This document shows positions 58,471-64,000 of a stretch of 64,000 nucleotides of DNA, one piece after another. Origin of the DNA: Minicystis rosea (GTDB lineage: Bacteria > Myxococcota_A > Polyangia > Polyangiales > Polyangiaceae); contig CP016211.1 in NCBI GenBank assembly GCA_001931535.1, positions 12,508,377-12,572,376 of the forward strand. Reading direction: 5' to 3'. Numbering within the stretch: the stretch's first letter is position 1; each line of letters begins with the position of its first letter. The notes below the pieces were generated by a model that did no database searches, was not told where the DNA came from, and was given only the letters and a program-made list of their open reading frames with translations. Position numbers and translations under genes: made by a program.

Positions 58471-59862
58471 ATGCAAATCCAGACATCGCAAGCCGCCTTG
58501 CCAGCCGGGCAGCTCGCAGAGATGCTTCGCCAAGCGTTTCCGCGCTATTCGGTGACGATGCGCGGGGGCGTGCCCATCGTGGGAGATGGGCTCGCCACGG
58601 GCGTGATGCTCAAGCCTGCGGGGCCGGGGCTGCTGAAGACCGGCTGGGCGTTCCCCAGCGCGGTCACGCAGATACTCGTGCTGTTGACCATCCTCGCGGG
58701 GCTCTTGCCGGGGCTCACGCTGTTCCTGATCGTGTGGCTGTCCACCAAAGGGGGTGTCGCGCGCCTCGAGCAGGAGATTGCGACCGTCCTCGCCGGCGGC
58801 CCTTCACCGCAGCTCGCGGCCGGCCCGCCGCGCGTCGGCCTGGGGAGCCCGCCGCAGCCGACCATCTTCCCGCTCATCGCCGCAGGGGCCTTCTTCGTCT
58901 TCGCCCTGAATTGGATCCTCGGCCTCGCCACGAGCAACGGCGAATTCCACGTGATCAGCCTGAGCGGCCTCTTCTGGTTCGCGCTCGGCGGCGCCGCCGT
59001 CATGGTGCATTTCGAAGAGAAAGCGCGGAGCGAAGCGTATGCGGAGGGCAGCTCCCGAGCCTCGGCGCCGCCCGGCCCGGCCCTGCTCATCGGCGGTATC
59101 GCCGCCGTCCTCTCGGGCCTCGTGGACCTGGCGGAGCTGGCCTATGTCTTCAGCATCTACCTCATTGCTCATGCCGTCGTCTGGATCGGCGTGGGCGGTG
59201 TTCTCATCAAAACGCACCTCGATCGGGCCAAGGGGGACACCGTTCCGAGCAAGCCCAATCCTGTCGAGATGGTCCCCGGTGTGCTGTTCGGGCTCTTCGG
59301 TCTGGTGGCGGCGTTCGACATGCTGATGTCCATGACGACGACCTACGTCTCGGTGCTCATCATCTTGCACGAGCTTCTCCGCATGATCGCTTGGCTCGGG
59401 CTCGCCGCCGCCACGCTCGGCCACTACATCACGCGCAACAACGCCTACCGCAACCAGAGCTCGGCGCCCCAGCAAGGATATGCACCGCCCGGCCCGCCGG
59501 CCTATGGCCCGCCGCAGCCGGGTTATGGTGCGCCGCCGCAGCAAGGGTATGGGCAACCCCAGCAAGGATATGGTGCTCCGCCGCAGCAGGGATATGGGCA
59601 ACCGCAACCGGGCTATGGTGCTCCGCCGCAGCAAGGATATCCGCAGCAAGGGTATGGTCCGCCGCAGCCTGGATATGGTGCGCCTCCACAGCAGGGATAT
59701 GGGCAACCGCAGCAGGGATATCCGCAGCAGGGATATGGGCAGCCGCAGCAGGGGTATCCGCAGCAAGGATATGGGCAGCCGCAGCAGGGATATCCGCAGC
59801 AGGGGCAGGTGCCGGGGGGCTATCCCACGGGTGGACGAGGGCCGGGCCAGGGCGGCGCGTGA
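58471..59862 (+). CDS. Polytopic membrane protein with C-terminal PQQGYG repeats
   Basis: A 463-residue protein. The first 65 residues are soluble (TSQAALPAGQLAEMLRQAF, with VTMRGGVPIVGDG), then about seven hydrophobic helices (LLTILAGLLPGLTLFLIVW, FPLIAAGAFFVFALNWILGL and others), and from residue 333 a Gln/Pro/Gly/Tyr-rich tail with about twenty units of PQQGYG or PQPGYG. The tail resembles disordered, Tyr-rich multivalent arms. Function unknown. Its logic parallels the AYPPG protein at 11593, a repeat arm on a membrane protein. ATG at 58471 chosen because homologous-type sequence begins there; upstream frame has no start with ribosome site. Confidence 0.72.
   Translation: MQIQTSQAALPAGQLAEMLRQAFPRYSVTMRGGVPIVGDGLATGVMLKPAGPGLLKTGWAFPSAVTQILVLLTILAGLLPGLTLFLIVWLSTKGGVARLEQEIATVLAGGPSPQLAAGPPRVGLGSPPQPTIFPLIAAGAFFVFALNWILGLATSNGEFHVISLSGLFWFALGGAAVMVHFEEKARSEAYAEGSSRASAPPGPALLIGGIAAVLSGLVDLAELAYVFSIYLIAHAVVWIGVGGVLIKTHLDRAKGDTVPSKPNPVEMVPGVLFGLFGLVAAFDMLMSMTTTYVSVLIILHELLRMIAWLGLAAATLGHYITRNNAYRNQSSAPQQGYAPPGPPAYGPPQPGYGAPPQQGYGQPQQGYGAPPQQGYGQPQPGYGAPPQQGYPQQGYGPPQPGYGAPPQQGYGQPQQGYPQQGYGQPQQGYPQQGYGQPQQGYPQQGQVPGGYPTGGRGPGQGGA
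59467..59808 (+). repeat. In-frame PQQGYG-type tandem repeats
   Basis: Repeats of 15-18 bp encoding PQQGYG, PQPGYG and PQQGYP, arranged in higher-order blocks (GAPPQQGYGQ and QPQQGYPQQGY recur). Recent duplication of larger units is likely because neighbouring blocks are nearly identical. Confidence 0.85.
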
Positions 59863-59946
59863 AGCGCATTCACGAGCCGCGATCTCGCTTCGGCGAACGC
59901 GCCGAGTCCGGAACATCCTGATTCGCGAACACCGGCACATCTCTAC

Positions 59947-59975
59947 TTGACGCGATGCGGCACTGATCGTTTCAT
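59947..59975 (+). promoter_or_regulatory. Sigma-70-like promoter candidate
   Basis: TTGACG, 17-bp spacer, TTTCAT, 24 bp before the alpha/beta hydrolase ATG. Good -35, moderate -10. Confidence 0.4.
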
Positions 59976-59998
59976 CATGGGGGAGCCCAGGGGACGAT

Positions 59999-60880
59999 AT
60001 GGATGCCGCTCGGTTCTTCACACGAGTCCACGACATCGACATTCATTGGGCGGAGCTCGGGCGGGGGCGCCCGCTCGTGCTCTTGCACGGGCTTCAGGAT
60101 TCGCATCGGACGTGGCGGCGCGTGGCGCCGATCCTGGCCCGAGGGCGGCGCGTGATCATGCCCGACCTGCCGGGACACGGCCTCTCCAGCCGGCCCGACG
60201 CGAGCTACGAGCTTGCTTGGTATGCGAGCGTCGTGGGCGCGTTCCTCGATGCCATGAGCATCGGTCGGGCCGATGTGATTGGACATTCGTTCGGTGGTGG
60301 GGTGGCGCAGAGTCTCCTGCTCGGGCCGCGCCCGCGCGTGCGCCGGCTCGGCCTCGTGGCTGCGGGCGGCCTCGGGACCGAGGTGACTTGGGGGCTTCGC
60401 CTCGTCTCGCTCTCGGGTGTCGTGGAGCGCATCGGGCAGCCGTTCATGGGGCCGGCGACACGCATCGTCATGCGATCACTCGGTCGTTGCTTCGAGCCGG
60501 AGGACATCGCTTGGCAAGCTTGGGTCAACTCCATGCCCGGCACGGCGATGGCGCTCGAGCGCACCGTGCGTGACGTCATCGATTGGCGCGGACAACGGCG
60601 CACCTTCGCCGAGCGGGCCGGGGAAGTGGAGCGGCTCCCGCCCATCGCCTTGTATTGGGGTGATCGCGACGGGGTCATTCCCGTCATGCACACGACGGCG
60701 TTTCAAGCGCTCGTGGAAGGGGTGGTGATTACCCACTTCCCCGGCTGCGGTCACTTTCCCCAGCACGAGCGGCCGGCGGAGCTGGCCCATGCCATCAGCC
60801 GATTCGTCGACGCGGCCAGCACCCCGGAGACACGCATTCGTACCAAGCGTGTGAATGCGCTGGTGCCGAAGCCCGCTTGA
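59999..60880 (+). CDS. Alpha/beta-fold hydrolase
   Basis: A 293-residue hydrolase with oxyanion motif VLLHGLQDSH, DLPGHGLSS, nucleophile elbow GHSFGGGVA (Ser near residue 99), acid in YWGDRDGVIP near residue 223 and His in GCGHFPQHERP near 252; the catalytic triad is intact. No signal peptide. Typical of esterases, dehalogenase-like and C-C hydrolases; the substrate cannot be told. It ends 3 bp before the stop of the convergent zinc-ribbon gene, so the two transcripts overlap. Confidence 0.87.
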   Translation: MDAARFFTRVHDIDIHWAELGRGRPLVLLHGLQDSHRTWRRVAPILARGRRVIMPDLPGHGLSSRPDASYELAWYASVVGAFLDAMSIGRADVIGHSFGGGVAQSLLLGPRPRVRRLGLVAAGGLGTEVTWGLRLVSLSGVVERIGQPFMGPATRIVMRSLGRCFEPEDIAWQAWVNSMPGTAMALERTVRDVIDWRGQRRTFAERAGEVERLPPIALYWGDRDGVIPVMHTTAFQALVEGVVITHFPGCGHFPQHERPAELAHAISRFVDAASTPETRIRTKRVNALVPKPA

Positions 60881-60883
60881 GGT

Positions 60884-61318
60884 TCAACCGCCGTCCGTCG
60901 AAGCGTCGATCGTGCTGGCGTCGGTCACACTGGCGTCGGTCGTACTGGCATCCTTCACGCCGGCGTCGGTCGATTGGCCGCCGCTCCCGCCCATGCCTCC
61001 TGAAGAGCTGCTCGTGGTGGGCGCGGTCGCATCCTTGAAGATGTCGTCGCCGGTCGAGCTCGAGGAGATCGTGCTGGTCGTGCCGCCGCCCGACCCACCG
61101 ACGTTGTTGTAGAAAGAGCCGGCGCCATAGGCGGAGCAAGCAGCAAGCTGCGAGATGGCTGTGGTCGCGGCGGTGAGACCGAGCACCATGGCTGCGCGTG
61201 TCCGGCGCGGGCGGGCGGGGTGCGCAAGCTCCTCCGCCACGGGTGTCTCGCAGTGAGGGCATGTGAGCTCGGTGGGCTGAACCAAGCACTCGCAAGCAGG
61301 GCAAGGGATGAAGCGCAT
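60884..61318 (-). CDS. Zinc-ribbon protein with internal lipoprotein-like signal and DAS repeats
   Basis: A 144-residue protein. Residues 1-35 hold a four- to five-cysteine zinc ribbon (CPACECLV...CPHCETPV). Then PRRTRAAMVLGLTAATTAI ends in LAAC, a Tat-like twin-Arg region, hydrophobic core and lipobox unusually placed after an N-terminal domain. A Gly/Ser/Thr-rich tail follows, with four to five pentapeptides of the form xxDAS (VKDAS, TTDAS, VTDAS, TIDAS). It is divergent from a radical SAM/SPASM gene, 80 bp start to start, so it may be that enzyme's substrate. The ATG at 61318 sits at the predicted transcription start, a leaderless arrangement. No family recognised. Confidence 0.62.
   Translation of the reverse strand: MRFIPCPACECLVQPTELTCPHCETPVAEELAHPARPRRTRAAMVLGLTAATTAISQLAACSAYGAGSFYNNVGGSGGGTTSTISSSSTGDDIFKDATAPTTSSSSGGMGGSGGQSTDAGVKDASTTDASVTDASTIDASTDGG
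60915..60974 (-). repeat. Four 15-bp tandem repeats encoding xxDA(S/G)
   Basis: Units at 60915, 60930, 60945 and 60960 share CTGGCGTCGGTC (plus strand), with the third diverged. They encode Asp-Ala-Ser pentapeptides in the C-terminal tail of the zinc-ribbon protein. Confidence 0.7.
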
Positions 61319-61325
61319 GCCCGTG

Positions 61326-61354
61326 ATTGTCGCGAACGCTTGTGCGTCGGTCAA
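61326..61354 (-). promoter_or_regulatory. Promoter of the zinc-ribbon gene, leaderless
   Basis: On the minus strand TTGACC, 17-bp spacer, GACAAT, with only 7 bases between the -10 and the ATG. The transcript should begin at or next to the start codon. No ribosome site precedes the ATG, consistent with leaderless translation. Confidence 0.55.
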
Positions 61355-61361
61355 CGTACAA

Positions 61362-61388
61362 TTCGGATATCCATGCGGATTTCGGATA
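61362..61388 (+). promoter_or_regulatory. Direct repeat TTCGGATA x2 upstream of the radical SAM gene
   Basis: TTCGGATA occurs at 61362 and 61381, 19 bp apart (nearly two helical turns), just before the radical SAM start. A candidate activator or repressor site for the divergent pair. Confidence 0.35.
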
Positions 61389-61398
61389 ACATGGCCTC

Positions 61399-62670
61399 AT
61401 GACCTCGCTTCCTGCCCGCTTGCCGCGACCCGAGGAGACCGACAGGGCCTTTCCGCTTTATGCGGTTTGGGAGCTCACGCTGCGTTGTGATCAGCCCTGC
61501 GATCATTGCGGCTCGCGCGCGGGGCGGGCTCGGACTGAAGAGCTCGAAACGGAAGCGGTGCTGTCGGTGGGCACGGCGCTCGCCCGCCTCGGTTGCCGTG
61601 AAGTGGTGTTGATTGGGGGAGAGGCTTATCTCCGGCCCGATCTCGTCACCATCGTGGCGCACCTCGCCGGGCTGGGGCTGCGGGTCGTCATCCAGACGGG
61701 TGGACGTGCCTTCACGCGGGAGCGGGCGCGCGAGCTGCGATCCGCGGGGCTCGCGGGCTTGGGGGTCTCCGTCGATGGCCCGGCGCCCGTGCACGATCGC
61801 CTGCGTGGCAACCTGGGCAGTCATGCGGCGGCGTTGCGTGCTTTGGACGCGGCGAACGAGGTCGGGCTCTTCGTCTCGGCGAATACGCAGGTGAACCGGC
61901 TCAACAAGGGTGCTTTGCGCGCGATCGCCCGCGACCTCCGCGCCCACGGCGTGCGCTCGTGGCAAGTGCAGCTCACGGTGCCGATGGGGCGGGCCGCCGA
62001 TCGGCCCGAGTGGATCCTCGAGCCTTGGGACGTGGTGGGCATCGTCGATACGCTGGCAGCCATTCAATATGAGGCCGCCGCCGAGCCGGAGGGGATTCGC
62101 TTCGTCGTCAATCCGGGAAACAACCTCGGCTATTTCGGTCCTCACGAGGTGCTCCTCCGCTCCTTGCCGAACGCGCCGGAGGCGCATTGGGAAGGGTGCC
62201 GAGCAGGCATTCACGTCATCGGTATCGAGTCCGACGGTACGGTGAAGGGCTGTCCATCGCTGCCGACCGCTCCCTATGCCGGAGGCAACGTGCGTGAGCT
62301 CGATCTCGCCTCCATCTGGGAGCGCTCGGAGGTCGTGCGCTTCGCTCGGGATCGCACGCTCGACGAGCTGTGGGGATATTGCGCGAGCTGCTATTACCGA
62401 GTGCCTTGTCGCGCCGGCTGCTCGTGGACGGCGCACGCCCTGCTCGGCCGCCGGGGGAACAACCCCTTCTGCTATCACCGCGCCACCGATCTCCGGCGAA
62501 AAGGCCGCCGCGAACGGCTCGTCCCCTGCGAGCCGGCGCCGGGACAGCCTTATGACTTCGGTCGCTTCGAGCTCGTCGAAGAGGCTTGGTTCGAGCCCGC
62601 GTCGACAGGGAACGAAGGCCTCGGCGCGGATCTCGTCACGCTCCGCCGAAAGCCGCGCCCAAGCGCATGA
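61399..62670 (+). CDS. Radical SAM/SPASM enzyme, probable peptide maturase
   Basis: A 423-residue protein. N-terminal radical SAM core with CDQPCDHCGS (CxxxCxxC binding the SAM [4Fe-4S] cluster, residues about 30-37), GGEAYLRPD and SVDGP; C-terminal SPASM region with cysteines CRAGIHVIGIESDGTVKGCPS, then CASCYYRVPCRAGC and CYHRAT, enough for two auxiliary Fe-S clusters. Enzymes of this layout modify peptides (thioether, C-C or epimerisation) or act in cofactor synthesis. It is divergent from the zinc-ribbon/DAS-repeat protein, the likely partner. ATG at 61399; ATG at 61391 is out of frame. No other maturation enzyme is adjacent. Confidence 0.9.
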   Translation: MTSLPARLPRPEETDRAFPLYAVWELTLRCDQPCDHCGSRAGRARTEELETEAVLSVGTALARLGCREVVLIGGEAYLRPDLVTIVAHLAGLGLRVVIQTGGRAFTRERARELRSAGLAGLGVSVDGPAPVHDRLRGNLGSHAAALRALDAANEVGLFVSANTQVNRLNKGALRAIARDLRAHGVRSWQVQLTVPMGRAADRPEWILEPWDVVGIVDTLAAIQYEAAAEPEGIRFVVNPGNNLGYFGPHEVLLRSLPNAPEAHWEGCRAGIHVIGIESDGTVKGCPSLPTAPYAGGNVRELDLASIWERSEVVRFARDRTLDELWGYCASCYYRVPCRAGCSWTAHALLGRRGNNPFCYHRATDLRRKGRRERLVPCEPAPGQPYDFGRFELVEEAWFEPASTGNEGLGADLVTLRRKPRPSA

Positions 62671-62735
62671 CATCATGCCTCGGGCCGGTAGCATGCTTTG
62701 CGGAAATCATCGTCACGCCGATTCGACATGGCCCC

Positions 62736-62764
62736 TTGCGCCCTTCCCGGAGCGTCGCTAAGAG
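62736..62764 (+). promoter_or_regulatory. Promoter of small RNA A
   Basis: TTGCGC, 17-bp spacer, TAAGAG. The same -35 word and a related -10 precede the second copy, which supports it as functional. Confidence 0.5.
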
Positions 62765-62770
62765 AGGGTC

Positions 62771-62902
62771 AGACGTCGCCGCTGTCACTGCTCCGAGCAT
62801 TGACGAGTTGGTTCGCCGAGGACCCGAAAGGGGAGTCGAAAGACCGGCAAATAGGCGACGACGCCGCCACGGCAGCTTCGGCTGCCGTGGTTATTTTGTT
62901 TT
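62771..62902 (+). ncRNA. Structured small RNA, copy A
   Basis: About 130 nt from a predicted start at the AGACGTCG word to a strong terminator. Predicted structure: closing stem GTCGCC (62775-62780) with GGCGAC (62854-62859); hairpin 62784-62804 (arms GTCACTGCT and AGCATTGAC, one mismatch, loop CCG); small GAAA-loop hairpins CCC-GAAA-GGG (62823-62832) and GTC-GAAA-GAC (62835-62844); terminator. A homologous copy begins 247 bp downstream with compensatory changes in the first hairpin, which is strong evidence for a conserved RNA structure. No match to a known class (6S, SRP, tmRNA, c-di-GMP or glycine riboswitch) was recognised. No gene follows in readable position, so it is more likely trans-acting than a riboswitch. 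Confidence 0.72.
62867..62902 (+). terminator. Intrinsic terminator of small RNA A (UUCG loop)
   Basis: CCACGGCAGC, loop TTCG, GCTGCCGTGG, then TTATTTTGTTTT. Perfect 10-bp stem, extra-stable tetraloop and T-tract: a textbook Rho-independent terminator, rare in this window. Confidence 0.92.
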
Positions 62903-62913
62903 GTGGCTAGCTG

Positions 62914-62938
62914 AGCTCAGCTCAGCTCAGCTCAGCTC
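62914..62938. repeat. (AGCTC)5 microsatellite
   Basis: Five perfect copies of a 5-bp unit between the two small-RNA copies. Such a short tandem array is prone to slippage and could vary the spacing. Confidence 0.85.
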
Positions 62939-62983
62939 TGTTCGGCAGACGATCTCGGCTCGACACAAAAAGATCGAGCCCTC

Positions 62984-63011
62984 TTGCGCGGGCCCGGCGC
63001 GCCATTAGAAG
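62984..63011 (+). promoter_or_regulatory. Promoter of small RNA B
   Basis: TTGCGC, 16-bp spacer, TAGAAG, in the same position relative to the RNA start word as in copy A. Confidence 0.48.
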
Positions 63012-63017
63012 AAGGAC

Positions 63018-63144
63018 AGACGTCGTCGATGTCACCGCTCCGCGCGGTGATGAGCTGGTCGATCGAGCACCCGAAAGGGACGTCGGTAAACTGGTCTCGT
63101 GCGACGGCGCCGCCACGGCAGCTTCGGCTGCCGTGGTTATTTTG
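63018..63144 (+). ncRNA. Structured small RNA, copy B
   Basis: Homologue of copy A. Starts at the same AGACGTCG word; hairpin at 63031-63051 (arms GTCACCGC and GCGGTGAT) begins at the same offset, 13 nt, but with different, still complementary bases. The CCC-GAAA-GGG hairpin (63070-63079) is kept; the second GAAA hairpin is replaced by a GTAAA loop region (CGGTAAACTGG). Closing stem CGTCG (63021-63025) with CGACG (63102-63106). Ends in the same terminator. The two copies therefore share architecture while the central part has diverged, so they may have distinct targets. Confidence 0.72.
63113..63144 (+). terminator. Intrinsic terminator of small RNA B
   Basis: Same CCACGGCAGC-TTCG-GCTGCCGTGG stem as copy A, followed by TTATTTTG. 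The T-tract is shorter than in copy A. Confidence 0.9.
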
Positions 63145-63165
63145 TGGCCTGGTGTGGAGACATTT

Positions 63166-63198
63166 CAACCATTCTCGTCTTCTTGGTGAGAATGGTTG
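63166..63198 (+). other. Perfect 11-bp inverted repeat downstream of small RNA B
   Basis: CAACCATTCTC, 11-base loop, GAGAATGGTTG. No T-tract follows. Could be a back-up terminator, an operator or part of another RNA. It lies 42 bp before the MITE-like element; nothing else is visible between. Confidence 0.45.
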
Positions 63199-63240
63199 TC
63201 TGGCGAATGGGCTGCTGAAGAGCGTTGCGGCACTTGGCTA

Positions 63241-63360
63241 GGCTCTGTCTGACGACGTCGCGAGCGCACCGCAGCTAGGGAGAGCGAGCGAGGAATACTC
63301 TCGTATTTCGAGCGAGCTCGACCGACGATGCGGGGCGCGCAGCAGTCGTCAGACAGAGCC
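63241..63360. mobile_element. MITE-like element with 16-bp perfect terminal inverted repeats
   Basis: A 120-bp segment bounded by GGCTCTGTCTGACGAC and its exact reverse complement, flanked by TA on both sides (63239-63240, 63361-63362). GGCTCTGT ends and a TA duplication resemble IS5-family (IS427-like) ends, but there is no room for a transposase, so it is a non-autonomous miniature element. The interior is G+C-rich with an AATAC/GTATT mini-hairpin. It abuts the 3' end of the metallo-hydrolase gene. Confidence 0.78.
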
Positions 63361-64000
63361 TAGAGCCAGACTTCGCCGAGCAGTGGAACAGTGCCGATCT
63401 TGGCGTCGCGCGTGGCGCGGGAGAGGCGGTCGACGAGGCGCGGCATGGCCATGGCGGGGAGCATGTGGGCGCCGCGATCGAGGGGCATGAAGAAGTTGTC
63501 CCAATGCGAGAGGAGCACGGCGCGCGGGGAGATGGCGCGGGCCACGCGCTCGGGCAGATCGCGTGACGACGTCCAGCCGGCGACGCAGAGGAGGAGCAGG
63601 TCGGGCTCCTTCGTCCGGAGGGAAGACTCGACCAGCTCGGCGCTGCCGACATGGAGAATGGTGCGGCCCGCGACCCGGATTTCCAGGGCGAACACCGCGC
63701 CGCAACGATAGCCCGAGGCGCGCACGGGGACGTGATCGCAATCGGCGATCTCACCGGGGAAGGGGACGCGGCCGAGCGCGAAGCGGGAGTGCGCGCTCGG
63801 GTGGAAACGCAGCTCGAAAGGGCCGACCTCGGCGGTCACGGGATCTTGCCCCGGGGATCGCTCGACGTCGCGCACGCGTGTCTCCGGCACGCCGGCGGCG
63901 CGGCAGAGCGCGGCTGCGGATCGCGATCCGAAGACGACGGCGCCCGTCTGTGCGGCGATGACGGGCACATCGAGCGCGTGATCGAAATGGGTGTGGCCCA
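63360..64000 (-). CDS. Metallo-beta-lactamase-fold hydrolase, 5' part outside the window
   Basis: The frame is open to the right edge, at least 212 residues. At the edge is the zinc motif THFDH (HxHxDH), then VPVIAAQTGAVVFGS, later AHSRFAL, GRTILHVGSAEL and LLSHWDNFFMPLD with the C-terminal His. This is the MBL-fold metallo-hydrolase layout; the substrate is unknown. A GTG at 63968 lies downstream of the HxHxDH motif, so the real start must be off-window. Its TAG stop is made of the TA target duplication and the first G of the MITE, so the original C-terminus may have been longer or replaced (current end ...LLGEVWL). Confidence 0.8.
   Translation of the reverse strand, partial: GHTHFDHALDVPVIAAQTGAVVFGSRSAAALCRAAGVPETRVRDVERSPGQDPVTAEVGPFELRFHPSAHSRFALGRVPFPGEIADCDHVPVRASGYRCGAVFALEIRVAGRTILHVGSAELVESSLRTKEPDLLLLCVAGWTSSRDLPERVARAISPRAVLLSHWDNFFMPLDRGAHMLPAMAMPRLVDRLSRATRDAKIGTVPLLGEVWL

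Noticed and set aside
62771..63144. Tandem c-di-GMP or glycine riboswitch interpretation of the small-RNA pair
   Set aside because: The conserved core words of these classes are missing, each unit has its own full terminator, and no gene follows in sense orientation.

Overview
The window reads as a chromosomal segment of a myxobacterium-like delta-proteobacterium, probably of the Sorangium/Polyangium type. It is very G+C-rich by eye, gene-dense on both strands and full of short-signal lipoproteins. It carries Ser/Thr protein kinases with C-terminal membrane anchors, a Myxococcus-type Cys-rich repeat (CGDG...ECDDGN...DGCS), rpoN, and an enhancer-binding protein fused to a kinase-like domain. 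No prophage, integrase, CRISPR array or rRNA operon is visible. One tRNA gene (Leu, anticodon UAG) is present.

Layout. 1-3.6 kb: 3' part missing of a giant minus-strand helical-repeat protein. It faces a glycogen-debranching-type enzyme across a gap with an 18-bp palindrome. 6-19 kb: small secreted or membrane proteins, a GST, an EEP phosphohydrolase translationally coupled to a sarcosine-oxidase-like flavoenzyme, a diheme cytochrome lipoprotein with a coupled partner, a kinase with a PEGA-like tail, a histidine phosphatase and a lipase broken by a one-base shift. 19-28.5 kb: a beta-propeller lipoprotein coupled to a 1450-residue sigma-54 activator (kinase-like/STAND ATPase/TPR/GAF/AAA+/Fis), an EF-G paralogue with a long leader and near-consensus promoter, and a compact endonuclease V. 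28.7-35.3 kb: VOC protein, zinc-finger membrane protein behind a short upstream ORF, phospholipase-D-like lipoprotein, tRNA-Leu, Cys-rich lipoprotein, receiver protein and a Crp/Fnr regulator. 35.6-45.2 kb: rpoN and conserved proteins of unknown function. 45.3-48.5 kb: a Ser/Thr kinase/Sel1-repeat receptor split by a one-base shift. 49.5-56 kb: a tightly overlapping export operon (HlyD-like fusion protein, C39-peptidase ABC exporter, second ABC exporter, DUF192 lipoprotein). This looks like a peptide or natural-product export machine without an obvious precursor next to it. 56-61 kb: secreted and membrane proteins, a divergent DoxX/HxlR pair and an alpha/beta hydrolase. 61-64 kb: a radical SAM/SPASM enzyme divergent from a zinc-ribbon/lipoprotein-like protein with Asp-Ala-Ser pentapeptide repeats, then two tandem homologous structured small RNAs, then a MITE-like element that supplies the stop codon of a metallo-beta-lactamase-fold gene running off the window.

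Most noteworthy signals: (1) the tandem small-RNA pair, each copy with its own promoter, covarying hairpin and UUCG terminator; (2) the radical SAM/SPASM enzyme with its zinc-ribbon/repeat partner, which has a leaderless promoter; (3) the export operon; (4) three unrelated reading frames that are each restored by adding one C to a C-run, which points to homopolymer under-calling or slippage; (5) the six-module sigma-54 activator. Functions are inferred by reading motifs only; no database search was possible.
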